Notes: a model not told the origin generated them from the sequence alone. DNA of 64,000 nt from Botryotinia globosa (GCA_014898425.1 RCSZ01000011.1:928501-992500); one strand, 5' to 3'. Counted from the stretch's first letter, positions 10,515-23,289 are shown. Translations and numbers: made by a program.

Positions 10515-12560
10515 GGAGAGGCGCCGTGACATTATCATGGTGGTAGGCGATGCTGCATGATCAATGATGTAATGAAATAGACTTTTTCTGGTGCCTACAA
10601 GTTCAAATTGTACATACCCTGCTACAAATTATATACTTATTGCCGCAAGTCTAACATGGTGACGAAGAAACATTGAAACTCAATGTACCCTCGTTTTAAT
10701 CGCACAGCTATTATGGGCGCTTTTAACTGATGTGTTGCTTGAATTCATGCATACTCACCTCGAACTTCAAAACCATTTCATAGACTGCATCAATACTACA
10801 CATACCACAGATTAGTTTCAGACATCGAACTTATTATATCATATGCTAAGGTCACTTCACACATCGAGTCTGAGACGTGCACCCATCAAACCAGCCACAC
10901 CTGCTCCAAGTAGTGCATCTTCCTGCCATCTTCCCTCTGCCACTATCGAATATTTCTCAGTGCTCACCATGCTCGCCGTCAGCTCAATCCAATTAACAAA
11001 TCTCATTCTTGTTTGTTGAGATGAGAAACCAAACATATTGAGCCTAAATACGTGAGACTCGAAACTCTCCTTCAACCTTCACACAAAATATGTTTGTAGC
11101 GTGGGTATAAGCATCAACAGAAAATCGGACTTCGTTTGAGCCGATCGTATTAGACTGTTTTACTTCAAAACTATTGGCCAGTTCATTCTACTGTTAACAT
11201 CTCCTTCGCTGTAAGACTAAACTATATCCGTCTCCTCATTCTAGTAACCTATATTTGACGCGGAAGCGGTGCTTGCTCCGTGCTACGATAGACGAGAGAA
11301 ATACATGTTTCATGCCGATTTTTGTATGTTTATGTGCATATATCATATCATAGCTACGAATGCGAAACTCATTGTTATGGATTTTGTTTGTTGGATGTAT
11401 TGGGTATCATGATTGAGGTCTTTTTCGGTGACGTAGGGATCCGATTTGAACGCTGATGGTCGTCGAGTTATTATAGATTACTTCAAGGCTTCTGTTATCG
11501 AGAGTATAGTGCGAATGGAAAGTTCTGAAGAGGATACAAGAGCTTGCCATCGTTTGGATTACATTATAAGTTAGTAGATTCAGGGAGAGAGGGAGGGAGG
11601 GAGTAGCCCGAAAGCACTTACTTTTAAAGGATAGGTGAGAAAATCGCAACTTCTCGTTTTTCGTGTGATCTAAAGGGCCAACGTCGATATCTGGAATTAA
11701 TCGAAAATGTAGCTGAAGGAGGGATCAAAAGAGATACGAATGCCATGCAATACTCCCAAAATCGAGAGTGGATAGTTGGGTGGTAACGATGATTTGGAGG
11801 GGGAGTCGAATGAGAAATGTGCAGACTCGAGCGCATTTGAGTGCGGAAGTGTCCTTTCGAGTGGGAGGATTTCATTGAGAGCTAAGAAACATTCAATATA
11901 TCCTCGCGAGAAAAGTCAATTGAAAATGATCCAGGATGACATTTCAGAGATGAAGTGATCATCAAGGAAGAAGAGGAAGGAAAGAAGGAAAGAAAGAAAC
12001 AGAGAAGGAGAGTGATCACACAATTCGGTTTGGATTGAGTACCATTAACAATTCAAGAACAAAAAAATACTTGATCAAATGGTTACTTTTGGATTGTTTC
12101 GCGAAAAAGGAAGGCTGGCGATGGAAGCAAGCGAATATGGAAGGAGGAAGGAGGAAAGAGGAGAGGAGTTGAATTTCTTTAACTTGATGGATGTCCTCAC
12201 AAGATGATGATAACATCGTCGAAAAGTCAAAGGGCTTTTCTGCATCAAATCCTGCTTCTTCCCCTCAAGGTTCTCTTGTATTGCTCCCAATTACCTTCAA
12301 ATCGTATCCAATATCCTCAATGATTCTCCATTATCCGATCTAATGACTTCTTAATATCGCTGCCCGTGTAGCGACGCTATGGTAAGAAGACAAAATTCAT
12401 TCAAACATCTCTCTTAAACTTCTGAGAACAATGATACAGTTTTCCTTCAATTTAATTAGTCGCGCATACTCCATTACAATTGGAGATGGTGAGGAATATC
12501 TATATGACATCATATCAGCTAGACGTTCGGTTGGCAGATGAAAGTCAAAGAGAGTGATTA
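10515..12560. other. Intergenic region, no convincing gene
   Basis: About 2 kb between the oxidoreductase 3' end and the 3' end of the convergent SAM-domain gene. It contains AG-rich stretches around 11950-12015 and 12130-12165 and scattered short open frames without recognisable domains. The only segment with protein-like codon choice is the short minus-strand frame listed separately at 10857-11036. Confidence 0.45.
10857..11036 (-). CDS. Possible small protein or terminal exon, unrecognised
   Basis: A minus-strand frame starting at the ATG 11036 encodes 59 residues ending in EGRWQEDALLGAGVAGLMGARLRLDV-like sequence (given here only in part: VAGLMGARLRLDV then TGA at 10857). The last 40 codons have a composition more protein-like than the surroundings (balanced charges, Gly/Ala-rich hydrophobic patch). 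No family is recognised and no upstream exon could be fixed with confidence, although the ATG GTG AGC at 10970 could also read as a splice donor. It may be chance. Confidence 0.2.
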   Translation of the reverse strand: MFGFSSQQTRMRFVNWIELTASMVSTEKYSIVAEGRWQEDALLGAGVAGLMGARLRLDV

Positions 12561-13169
12561 CTAGCCTCTGCCATTGGCATCAACGAAATACTGGGCACCA
12601 GAAACCATCAACTGTGACATTATTCCTTGCTATTTAAGCCACGAGGTATCAGAAAATATTTCATCATCGCGAAAAGAATTCAATCAGTATCTGCGCTTTC
12701 GTTGAATGTCATTCTTACCTTTAACTCCACGGGTTCCTGCTTCTGTCCTCCACAACAAACATATGGACCATTTAGCGGGGCATTTGGGGGCCATCCTCGC
12801 GAAGTCGCAATTTCCCGTTGAAGTTTCTAGCAAAGTGTTAATAATGTCTGTGAAATTCTAATACCATCTGGCCCTTCCTTCTGTTTCAACGAACTCTTAT
12901 GTGACCCAGCTTCATTCCGAGTATTTGCCTATCATTGTTAGTACCTTCCTTTACCCCAACTTCTACTCTCAGTCTACTCACATGTCCTTTTCGGTGATGT
13001 CCTTCACCACCTTCCAATTATCAAATCCTGCATCCATCAAGCGATTCAAATAGTATAGCATCTGAAGTCTGTTAAATATCAACTGAAGCTCTCTGTCCGG
13101 AGGATTCATATCTGGCAGATCCATGTTTGATAGATCAAAGTTCGAGAGATCCATATGGGGAAAATCCAT
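12561..13169 (-). CDS. Small SAM-domain protein, four short exons
   Basis: Minus-strand exons 13169..12982, 12928..12895, 12826..12719 and 12611..12561 give 381 nt and 126 residues. Intron 1 (53 bp) has GTGAGT and a perfect TACTAAC branch site; intron 2 (68 bp) uses GTTCGT; intron 3 (107 bp) uses GTAAGA. The second exon is only 34 nt. Across junctions 1-2-3 the frame reads ITEKDMQILGMKLGHIRKLQ then REIATSRG, which is the C-terminal half of a sterile alpha motif domain (ItexDLxxLGik.GHrrkL). The N-terminus is an unusual run of MDLSN/MDLPD-type repeats. The protein ends in SGAQYFVDANGRG. SAM domains mediate protein-protein or RNA binding; in fungi this type occurs with HMG boxes, but none is seen here. 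The start ATG immediately follows CTAAAG, so an upstream coding exon cannot be excluded. Confidence 0.72.
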
Positions 13170-15589
13170 CTTTAGGGGTCATTTATTGCGAAGTTCTCCA
13201 AGAAGATATCGAAAAACAAAAGTCTAGATTGCGTGAAAACTGGGGAATGGAGCTCCGTGCGCCTTGCTTCAAATGCAGTGAACAGGATAATGCCAACTTT
13301 AGCTGCGTGCTGAGTTTCAAGCAGCGAATCACCAATTTCATGTCGGGCTTGCATACCGGGTTTGATACCTCATTCGGCTTCTCTTCCTATTTGACCTGCG
13401 CACCTCGAGTGCAATGCTTGACCATGGTATACGACCCTTGAAGTAAACACACAGACACGCTAGTTCTTTGATATATTTTAAGGATATGGTAAGGTGCTAG
13501 CTATGTCATCCAAATGAACGACAAAGACTACCAGTAAACGGAAGTCTTTCTAGAGAAAACCCGCCAAATATTCACATACAACAGCGCATCCAAGAACATC
13601 CCCTCAATCAACCATGAGCAACTACCATCCTCGCCACCTGTTCGGAACCCCGTTCAAACGCTCTCGAAGCAATCAGGATCCCGTAGAAAGTGTAATTTCG
13701 AACCGAACCATCATATCCTTCGGAGATACGTCCAGTATTCGCTTCGTTTAGGTACGAGCCACATGAGAGAAATGTGACATGTCCATGCTGATGCTGGCAC
13801 GGGAGTTCTCCGTGCATCTTTCCACGCCACATCACTGGATTGCCACTCTGAAAGCCATGTCGCAATTGGAACATCTTGTTATCGAGCATTCGAAATCGCA
13901 CCTCTCGACGGGTTGGGAAAAAGCCACATCAAAGACCGTTTATGTAACTCGGGTAACACAGGGGGGATGTTTGAGGGTCGATCGGTTGCACGGAGAATCT
14001 TTCCCATACTATGCATCCAATGTCCGATTGCGGGAAATTCCTCTGGATGAATAATATCCCTTGCTTATCATCTATTTTTCGATATGCTATTTCAAGTCTC
14101 TGGCACAGAGCTTCTTGTTTGAAGGTTTTGTGAGGTTTTTGAATGTTTCAAATGGCGAAAATAAATTGAAGCTCCCAGAAGAACTGCATCTCTGAGCGGC
14201 ATCGAGTCTCACCACGACACAGTCGTTGCCACGTAAACATGGCAAAAAAAAGGAAACATCAGCCAATTTTACTTTTTGTCATAACAAACATTAGCCCTAT
14301 CTCTGTGGAATTGATTGGTGTGATAAGAAAATAAGGTTGTGTTGAGAGTTGATCGATGAGGGCAAATTTGATCTTGGCCGAGATATATTCCTAGGTCATC
14401 GCCCTAAGAATGGATACAGAACTGCGAAGAAGGTTTTCACTTGAATGAGAGAGTGAGCGCTCAAATACACGGTTTTACTAATTCTCAGCTCAAGAACCCA
14501 AAAACCCACGTTTTGACAAGGCGAGAAAAAAAGACAAAATTCAAAATTCAAAGATGCAATACACGCCTCAAGCATATCACCCAAATCAGTACGCGCACGA
14601 AAACTGCGTAAAGGGCAAGTCATCATTCTATTTGTTCTTGATATGCGCACTATCATCATGTTTTGTACTCCAGATATCGTCCTCATCTCCTCTCTAGCGT
14701 TGTCTAATCAACCGAATTTTCCTTCTTCCTTCTTTCCTTCCTGCTATGATGTTTCATGCTACCTCAGATCCAGCAAGGTAGTCGCTCTTGTGCATAAAAT
14801 TCCGATTGAAATGTTGATCTCATTTTTGTCATTATTCTCCACTATCACCAGGAACTTTTCGTCTACCCGTTTCCCTCCTCAACTCCTTCATCTTCAACTA
14901 CCGGTATATATCTTCGCCAACCAGAAAACCCATTATGCAAGCACCATCCGCCACCCAACAAAGTTCCCCTCAAGCTATCTTTCCCGCCCCACCATATCAC
15001 ATCAAGAATCAAAACTAAAAATCTCTATCTGAGCATAATAAAAATGTGTTTCCTGCAAAACAGCAGAAAGAAGAACCAAATTTGCAAAATTGCAAAGTTC
15101 ATTCGCTAGTCTAAACAAGCAAACAAGCAAATTAGAGAAATGTAAACATCAACGCCGTTCATTGCCGTTTTCGTTTCGCTCCATAAAACACCTTCGCCAA
15201 TTCAAAATATCAAAAAAGCAAAGATGGTCTTCTGCGGTGCAAAATAAAATAAAATAAACAAGTTGCAAAATTTTGTGGTATCTCGTAAAATCGCGGGACG
15301 TTAAAATACAAAGAATTAAATTGGTGAGTATGGTGAAGCAAAAACTCGATTCTAGACCACCACTTTCATGCCGCAGTCGCGATGTTTGAATATCGCTTGT
15401 GAGGAGTGCTCCCAATTTTCGCAGGTCTGCGGTGAAATGTTGTGGCAAGTGAGTTCGTTGTGACAAATTACAGTGGCGTGAATTAGATGTAGATGTAGGT
15501 AAGATGGGAATAAATCGTAAAGCGAAAGCTGGAAGTGTCGCAAGAAAACGCAATTTGAAAATGTTGATACAAGACTTCGGATTTCTCTT
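13170..15589. other. Intergenic region with unresolved overlapping frames
   Basis: Between the SAM-domain gene and the 3' end of the kinesin gene. Two places have protein-like frames on both strands: 13076-13441 (plus frame rich in Cys, no in-frame ATG) and 13608-14054 (plus frame 91 codons, minus frame 97 codons plus an in-frame continuation upstream interrupted by TGA). Neither strand gives a recognisable domain. From 14100 to 15589 I see only AT-rich sequence, presumably including the kinesin 3' UTR. Confidence 0.4.
13608..14054. other. Unresolved coding-like segment, strand uncertain
   Basis: On the plus strand an ATG frame runs 13779-14054 (91 residues), preceded by a 43-codon ATG frame at 13614 ending in TAG, which could be joined by an intron. 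On the minus strand a frame of 97 codons (13901-13608) continues upstream in the same frame to about 14115, broken only by one TGA near 13930. Codon choice looks non-random on both strands, but I recognise no family. It may be a decayed gene or a coincidence of open frames. Confidence 0.25.
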
Positions 15590-18500
15590 TTAGAAACAAT
15601 TCAAACTGCCCTTCTTCTTTTTCTTGCTGCTAAGAGCGTTCATACGTTCTTCAAGGTGAGCTCTCGCGAGCTCTGCTTCTTTCCTCTTGCGCTTCTCTTC
15701 TTCGACTTGCATTAAGCTCCAACGATTTTCCTTCTCGGCATCGCCATTCTTGGCCTTCTCCTCGGCAGCTTTCAGTTCAACTTCTAGTTCATTGGCACGT
15801 CTTCGCCATGCATCACAATCGGCTTTGACCTTGTTGCTTTGCTTCTCGAGATCTGTGAGAGCCTCTTCGAGGGTGGATGTGAGCTGCTTTTCAGCGAACA
15901 GGTGCTTCTCGATAGTGCGGATACGAGCTTCTTGGTCCTCTTGAATTTGAGTTGCAGCTATGTCTTTACTATTGCGAGCATTGAAGCTACTTTGTGTAAG
16001 TGTTGGCGGAACTGGCGATGTTGAAGGAGCGGGTCCTGTGTGTGCAGTTCCCGAATTTCCAGGTAGTGGCGGTAGAGGAATTGCCGGGGGTGGTGATGGA
16101 AGTGAAGTCACGGATGCCGATTTGTGGAGTCTCGAAGTGATCGAGTTGGAACGCTTGTTGCTGGCTTCGGATTGTAAAACTTCGTATTTGGCCTATTGAA
16201 TGAGTCAGACATACTTGATACACAAAATGAAGTCGAGCTTCGCAACTTACCTGGAGAGTGGCTAATTCCTCTTTGGTCGCATCCAGCTCAGTCTGAGCAC
16301 GAAGAGCATTTGCATTGGCTTCGTCTAGTTGAGCATTACGCTCTGTTTGGAGTGTAGACAAACGATTGTTAGCAGCTTGATGCTCATCGAAATTCGAGGC
16401 AAGTTGGTCCTCAAGCTCTTCTACCAATCTTGAATTTTTCTTGTTCTTAGTTTCAAGATCGTGCAGCTCCTTTTTCAAAGCTGCTAGTTGATCTGCGACT
16501 GTAGCGTTTTCATCTCTCAATCTTGAGCCTTCGGTGGTCTTGGCCAAGAGATTGGCCAGTTCCGCCTTGGTATCCTCAAGCTCCTTCATGACAGACTGAT
16601 TTATGGTTGATAACTCTTTAGTGAACTTCTCGAGCTCGCCGACTTTGGCGTCTTGATGCGAGAGCGCTTTCTGGCTTGCAATGAGATCTGTGATCCTATC
16701 TTGTAGTTTCTCTGTGCTGACGTCGACTCCAAGTGCAAGCGCGACCTGGGTAGCGATCTTTGTCAGATCATCTCGCGCGTCAGAGAGCTCTCTTGTCAGT
16801 GCATCGGTGCTTTCTTGATGTTTAGCCATTAACTCGTTTACCTGAGCCTCGTGGTCAGCCTGGCTCTGTGAGCGAATTTCCTCAATTTCCTTTGCATGAT
16901 TTGCGTTCAAGAGGGATATTCCTTCGTGGTGAGCCTTGACAATGTTCTCATGCTCGGCGATCTGCTCTTCCAATCGATTCACAAGAATTTTGTGCCCTTC
17001 CATCTCAGCGGAGACAATGTTTTTTGACTGGATGGCTGCCTCGAGCTGTTCACGAGTTGTTGCGTGGGCTTGCTCGAGCTCAGCAAATCGCGAGACGTTT
17101 GCGACAACAGAAGCCTTGTGTTCCTCGACTTCCCTCTGCAAGTTTGAAACATGCGTGTTATGATCTCCAACTTCGCGGATCCTATGCTCCCCACTCCTTA
17201 CCAAGCTTGTCAATTGTTGTTCCAATTCAGAGATCGTAGCTTCGAGCGTATTTTGAGAACTTTGCATAGAAGACAACATAGCCTGATGCTTTCCTTCCCA
17301 ATTGATAACTTCTGCTTTCAGTTCTGCTATTTTTCTTTCATGATCATACTCGGCTCCGTTGCCCTCAGAAGTATCCTGGTCAGCGGAGTTGCCATTGCCC
17401 ATATGATTGAGATTGAGAGAAGTCCGAAGAGATTCGATTTGCTGAAGCAGCTCCTTTTCACGAGCACTGTGAGTCTCCTGGAGCATTCTGACTTGGTTCT
17501 CTGAGTTGATAATCTGGTCCTGCATAGCTGAAACCAGCGACATATCCATGGGTGACGCCTTCATGCTCGATCTCTCTCTTGCAAGCCCACTAATAATAGT
17601 TGTCTTGGTTTCCAACTCCTTCTTGACCGTACCGACATCGGCCTCGAGCTCCTGAATGCGCTCTGAGCGGGTATGTAATTCGTGCATGGCGGTGTTCAAG
17701 TTTAACTCAAAGTTCGCCATAACATCAGGATCATGCTCAAAATTTTCCGCTGCAATATTTTTCAAAGAGGCAAATGATCTATGAGCCCGATCGATAATCA
17801 TGACGTTTTGGCTTGATTTGCGACGTATAACTGGCGTGCCCGAACGTGGTGATGTAGCTTCGGCATTCATTCTCGCCTTTGAAACCTCGGCTTTGAGCTC
17901 CTCCATGCGATCAAGAGCCGCTATGTGTTCTTCTTCTAATTGGGCATATTTCTCAGCAAGCATCACTTGTGCCTCTTCGTGCTCCGCGCCTAATTTTCTC
18001 AAATTGTCAACTTCCGCCGTACTTGTCGTGTCACTGGCCTCATCTGAGGTAGCTACCGACTCCGAATTCATGACCACGGCTTCGGCATCAGATTGTTCTA
18101 CGGTAGTGGGTAGTTCCCCAGCCGAGGACAATTCCGATGAAAGTGATCGCGAGGATGAGTATCGTCCTCCACCCTTTAGCTCGTTCACCCTCGCGTCTGC
18201 TAAAAAAGAAGCTGTTCTTGCCGTAGTAGTCGACAAAATAGAATCACGTGCACCGGTATTACGGGCTTCGTCAACAGCGTCTTGAAGTTCGGCCAGTGTA
18301 CGAAGAGCTTCTTCATATCTGTTTGAGAGAAGATCATATTCGCCAACAGTAGCTTCATGCTCAACTCTTAGATCGACGAGTTCTTGAGTGACACTTTCGA
18401 GCTTATCCTCGACAAACTTTGACTGAGCCGGGCTTTGTGGCGCATACTGGCTATCGATTTCCTCACTCAACCTTTTCAGGGGAGTGTCGAGATCAATTGA

Positions 18501-21014
18501 CTCTCCACGATCGGCGGGGCCATCAGTCTCGGGTCTGATGCCATTTGCGGGGCTTGCTGAGAAATCCTCATCACTTTCGTTGTCGGTCTCTAGAATGACG
18601 TTCTTTTGATTTCTCCTACTTGCAAGGCTTTGTCGACGGCTATTCATAGCAATAGAAGATCGCTTGCTATTCGGGGCTTTATGTTCGTCGCCACTTTTTC
18701 CTTCATGCTGAATACCATCCAAATCATAAAGCAGGCTGTCCAATTTCCCAAGACTTCGTTGGCGTTCAATAACATGCTCCAATCGATCGATCTCACGTTG
18801 CATCAGTTCCGAATCTTGATCGGCCTCGGCTAAGCGTTCCTCGAGAGTCGAGATGTAGTCTTCGGAAGTAGCTTCATTTTCGCGAATGCGAGCAATCTCT
18901 TTGCGGAGCTCCATGACAATTGCCGAATTTTTGTCTTCGCCTGAAGTATGGCCTTCCAGCCTTGTTTCCAAGTCATGTAAATAGCTTTCTGTATTAGCTT
19001 CTCGATCGGCCAGTTTTTGCAAGCGTGCTTGAAGTTGTTGATTAACTGTCTCGGCATAAGCACATTTTGCTTCTTTTTCCAAAAGCTGCGTTTCGGTACT
19101 GGATAAAGATGATCGAGTGTTGGTAAGAGAATGTTCAAGACTCTGAATCGTTTTTTCGTATTCGAGGACCACTTGTTCAACCGCCTCGGCGAATGAGTTC
19201 GAGCGTTTTAGTCTCTCTGTGGCACTGTCACCCAACGTATTTTCATGAGCCTGATTATCCGCAACTTCCCCACCCCTGGCTCTGGCTAATTCCGCAATAA
19301 GCTTAGCATATCGTTGGCTAAGGGCTGTGTAATTTTCCTGCGTGTCAAGTAACTGATTATGCAGTTCCACTTCTCGTTCGTTTTGTCGCTCGGGCCTCTC
19401 ACTCGTGGGCTTGCTACGACGATCACCCCCGCTTTCACTGTGCTTAATCTGATCCCGAAGAAAAGCGACTTCGGCTTTCAGGCGGTCGATGACAGCTTGT
19501 TTATCGCTCTCATCTGAAACTTGCTGGATTCGAGGCTTGCTTTGAATTGCGCGGGCACGCTGAGCATATTGCACTGTATTCAGAGTTTCGCTAAGGTGAA
19601 ATTCGGCCGGCGTGACACACGCAATCATGTAAGTGATCGCGTTACCTCCAAGTGAATCCTGGAGTAACCTAGTGAGTTTAGAGTCTCGGTACGACACGTG
19701 GGATCCGGCTTGTCGGGATGACAGTTGCGATATAACTTTGCCCAAACTAGCCAAACCAGCATTGATGGAAATACCTTCTTTAGCTCTTTCTCCTTGTGCG
19801 CCGGTGTTTTTCAATCTCTCACTGCCAGCCAAATCGACAAAATGGAATTTGCTGTCAATTGTGACCACTTCTCCACCACTCACGGCTTCTAGTGGAACGG
19901 AAAATCTCCTTTCAGCACCTGGTGTTACCTTCGATTTGCGCTGGACCAGATTCAAACTGAACACAGCATGAGATCGTGAAGATTTGGCGTTGATCGCAGT
20001 TGCATCGGTTTGGCGAATCATAGACCCGAAGTTTAGTGCCGCCATGAGATCTTCCACAGTATTAATCTCGACTTGGTGTAATCCGGTAAGAAGAATATGA
20101 CCCTTGGTGTTCTCTCGAATATTGACCACCTCTCGTTCATGAGGTAGTGTATGTTCGGGAACTAGTAAGTCTCGCAGCTGCTCGTTGTAAATTTCGACAT
20201 ACGTTGCCTTGAGACTCCAAGTTTTGTCCTCCGCAGACACAGCAGCAGGAATCGTGGAGTACCTCTTGGGAGCTCGTAGACCAGTCATGGAGCTCCGATT
20301 GGATTGCTGCGGTTTCCCGCCGCCGAGTTTCTCAAATATTGCCATGGCCGCACGTGGAATAACACCTAGAGAATTGCACATATATTAGCCTCTTCCCTAT
20401 TTGAGCATCATAACACGTTGTGCAGCAGCCCAATATCGGATTGAGTGCGACGGATCTCAAACTCACCCATAACCTCGGATTTTCCTTGCTCGCCTGGACC
20501 GGATGTACCCATTGTGAAGGACTTTCCAGCACCAGATTGTCCATATGCCAGCATAGAGACATTGTATCCCTGAATGAAAGCATTTGTACTCTCAACCAGA
20601 TACTCCCAAATTCCTTCCTGGTCCACATCTTCACTAAATACTCTGTCGAACACGAATATCTTCTTTCCCTGCGGAGATTCGATTGCTAAGTTTGTGGGTG
20701 AGGTAACCTGTACCATGGGTCGTTGAAATCTTTGTGGGATGAGGTCGAAGCCAGGATCGGTTGGTCGGAGGGGTGGTCTAACTCGCACAGCTGCAGAAGT
20801 AACTCACATTAGCATTGCGAGCGGCACATACAAAATCAATCAGAACTTCCTCACCAACTTTGACTGCAGTTTTGCCATCTTCGTCCGAGGCTCGACTTCC
20901 TCCAGTTTTACTGCTCATGCTCATCCGACTAGTCGATCTTGGTACTCCTTTCATCATTGCGCTTGCGGGCCTAGGCAGACTCACTCGGGGCGATTCTGGA
21001 GGGGAGCTGGCCAT
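15590..21014 (-). CDS. Kinesin motor protein, kinesin-4-like, with very long coiled-coil stalk
   Basis: Four exons on the minus strand (21014..20855, 20790..20467, 20365..16251, 16192..15590), introns of 64, 101 and 58 bp with donors GTGAGG, GTGAGT and GTAAGT; 5202 nt, 1733 residues. The start is the first ATG in the frame (MASSPPESPR). The motor domain (~residues 50-430) has the P-loop GQSGAGKS (~137), switch I NAKSSRSHA (~288) and switch II DLAGSE (~339), all intact. The neck region lacks a PH or FHA domain. Residues ~440-1660 are almost continuous heptad-type coiled coil rich in Glu, Lys, Gln and Leu. The C-terminus is Pro-rich, then coiled coil, then a polybasic KKKKKGSLNCF end. N-terminal motor plus long coiled coil and an ETLNTVQYAQRARAIQ neck fits kinesin-4 (KIF4/KIF21) best; the subfamily is inference. 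An MCB-like ACGCGT sits at 21416-21421, about 400 bp upstream. Confidence 0.92.
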
Positions 21015-21621
21015 GGCTCTGCTGGAGCGTTCGTTGCGACAAAATGTTCTGAACACCGCCGTGTAAGATTATGTCGTTGTGACTGTAGATAGATTGGATG
21101 ATGTTTCGATAAGTAATTAGAAGGTGTTGGAAATAGTTGACCGCCAACGCAAATTCATTGATTGGAGATTGGCCGAATGAGAGTGAATAATATTGTAGTT
21201 GACGATTCGAGTGCTGCAGGTTTTGATTTCCTTTCTCTCTCCTCTCCTGTTATTAGGTATTAAGGGTGTATAATGCTTCCTTTTTCTTTTTTTTTTCGAC
21301 TGACCAACAGGACCAACCAGAGAGGTAAGCGAAGTGTTGGAGATGAACACGCGTTATGGCTGTTGTCGATTTATTAACAACCAAGATATTGACTATGTAG
21401 ATATCTTTTCCTTCAACGCGTCCTGAATTACTTTTAGGATATCCGGTATTAATATGTGGTACCAAGGGACGATTAGGTATACAAAAACGACTGGAGGTGA
21501 TGTGAGGTCCGAGAGGGAGAGAGACAAGACGAGAAAGACAGTGGTAAAGTTAGGAAAGGGCAGTTTGCGCCGGAAGGTGAAAAAGAATGGATCGCGATTG
21601 TACGGAGCATGGAATAAGTAT

Positions 21622-21808
21622 ATATGTATGTATGGATGGGTGGATGTATGGGTGGATGTATGGGTGGGTGGATGTATGTATGTATGTATGTATGTATGGA
21701 TGTATGTATGTATGTATGTATGTATGTATGTATGTATGTATGTATGTATGTATGTATGTGGTATGTATGTATGTATGTAGTATGTAGTATGTAGTATGTA
21801 GGCATGTA
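21622..21808. repeat. Tetranucleotide microsatellite (TATG/GTAT)n
   Basis: A long array of ATGT/GTAT units with interspersed GGATG and GGGTG variants at the left end and TATGTAG variants at the right end. The purest stretch runs about 21703-21758. Open frames through it on both strands are artefacts. Confidence 0.95.
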
Positions 21809-23289
21809 TGTGCGAAGTATGTACAGAGCATGCATGCACTGTGCAGGAAGGGAAGGATGTGAAGAATTACGAATGAGGGAAGATTCACGCAAACCAATCC
21901 TAAAGCTTCAACTCGGCGGAGACGATGAGGAAAAGGATTGAAATGGGGAATTTGCGGTGCCGTTCGTGGGTCTGCGGAAAGTGGCCATGGCAGATTCATA
22001 TGTGGTATGTACGGAGTAGGTGGTCTGTAATTATGGGATAGATAGGATTCAGTATAATACATTGTAAATTTGCAATAATAATCAGGGCACAGTGGATATT
22101 TATTATTACCAATTACCAACGTATTATCTATTGTCTATAAATTCATAAATTCATAAATTCAGGGGTCACCAACTCTAACAAACACCAACTATCGTCCTAG
22201 GTACTATTGCTAACTACCAGGGAAACTAGGGAACCCAAGGTAGATAGATAGGTCCCTATTCTATACAAAAGAGATAATAGGTGGTGTACCAACGAGACAG
22301 AGTCTGACAGACAGAAGTATAAAAGAAAATCATCAGCTTTGTATGGAGCACTCAAGGTACTCGGGGTATCAGAGTTTGGAGTAGAATCCACTACCCAATG
22401 CCTTGTCTGGCGCTTTCATTGGCGTTCCTGGTGTTCCTGGCATACTGGCGTTCCTGCCGAGCTTGCTTCATTCAGGTACGATATCTCTAATTACAGTAAT
22501 TGCTACTGTAATTGCTACTGTAATTATGCTGCACCTCATAAGCGAATGAACTATTTGGTCGTAAACTTTAATACCTTTGATACCTACTCCGTACAGTATT
22601 TCCTCACGCAGAAATCTCATCTCCAATGTATGATGTATCTCAGATGATAATCAAATAATCAAATAATAAAACAATTCAAAGCTTTCATCTCAAAAGACGA
22701 TACTGGATCCCCTCTCCCGCACCTCCTTTTCTCGTCAGGTGCATGCCTAGGTCGGTAGGTTTGCAGTGTCCATCGTATGATGCCAGCCAGACAACATACG
22801 GAAGCTACATACTGTACCTCCTTGATGATCCCCACGAAGAGAGGTCAATACCAAAAGCATTTGGCGATTACATAATTATTAATCAAAAGAATCGAACCCC
22901 CTAGATCCCAGATAGCACACGAGGCAGCAAGGGTCAAGATGTACCAAGCGGGGATTATGTATCTAGGCTAGTAGGGCACCAGTTTTCAAAAGGGGGTTGG
23001 GGGTAGATTTATTTATGGCGTTGGCACAATTAGGACTTGGACTCCCTTTTGATCTTTTTTTCATCCCAAGTATATCCATACAGTAATGTGAGGATTAACC
23101 TTGTCGAGATCTTGGAAGCTAGATTTTTTTAGATTCTTTTGGACCTTTCTTTTGACACAGTGACCGATCAGACGACAGATTGAGAGAAGGCTAATGGATA
23201 GCGAGTAAAGGGGTGAAGTGAAGGATGAGGACAGCGACAATGAAGGATTATTGAGTTTTGAAGGAGGCGGCACGCCGTTTGATGCCGGC

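Noticed and set aside
12886..13169. SAM-domain gene read as a frame-disrupted pseudogene ending at TGA 12886
   Set aside because: Using donor GTTCGT at 12894 and acceptor CTAG at 12827 restores KLGHIRKLQREIA, so splicing explains the stop.
14643..15032. 129-codon plus-strand frame
   Set aside because: Rich in Ser/Leu/Phe as expected for pyrimidine-rich non-coding DNA; no motif.
21393..22119. Open frames of 100-190 codons with Tyr-Ile-His-Thr and Met-Tyr-Val-Cys repeats
   Set aside because: They are translations of the TATG microsatellite in several frames and both strands; no independent coding evidence.
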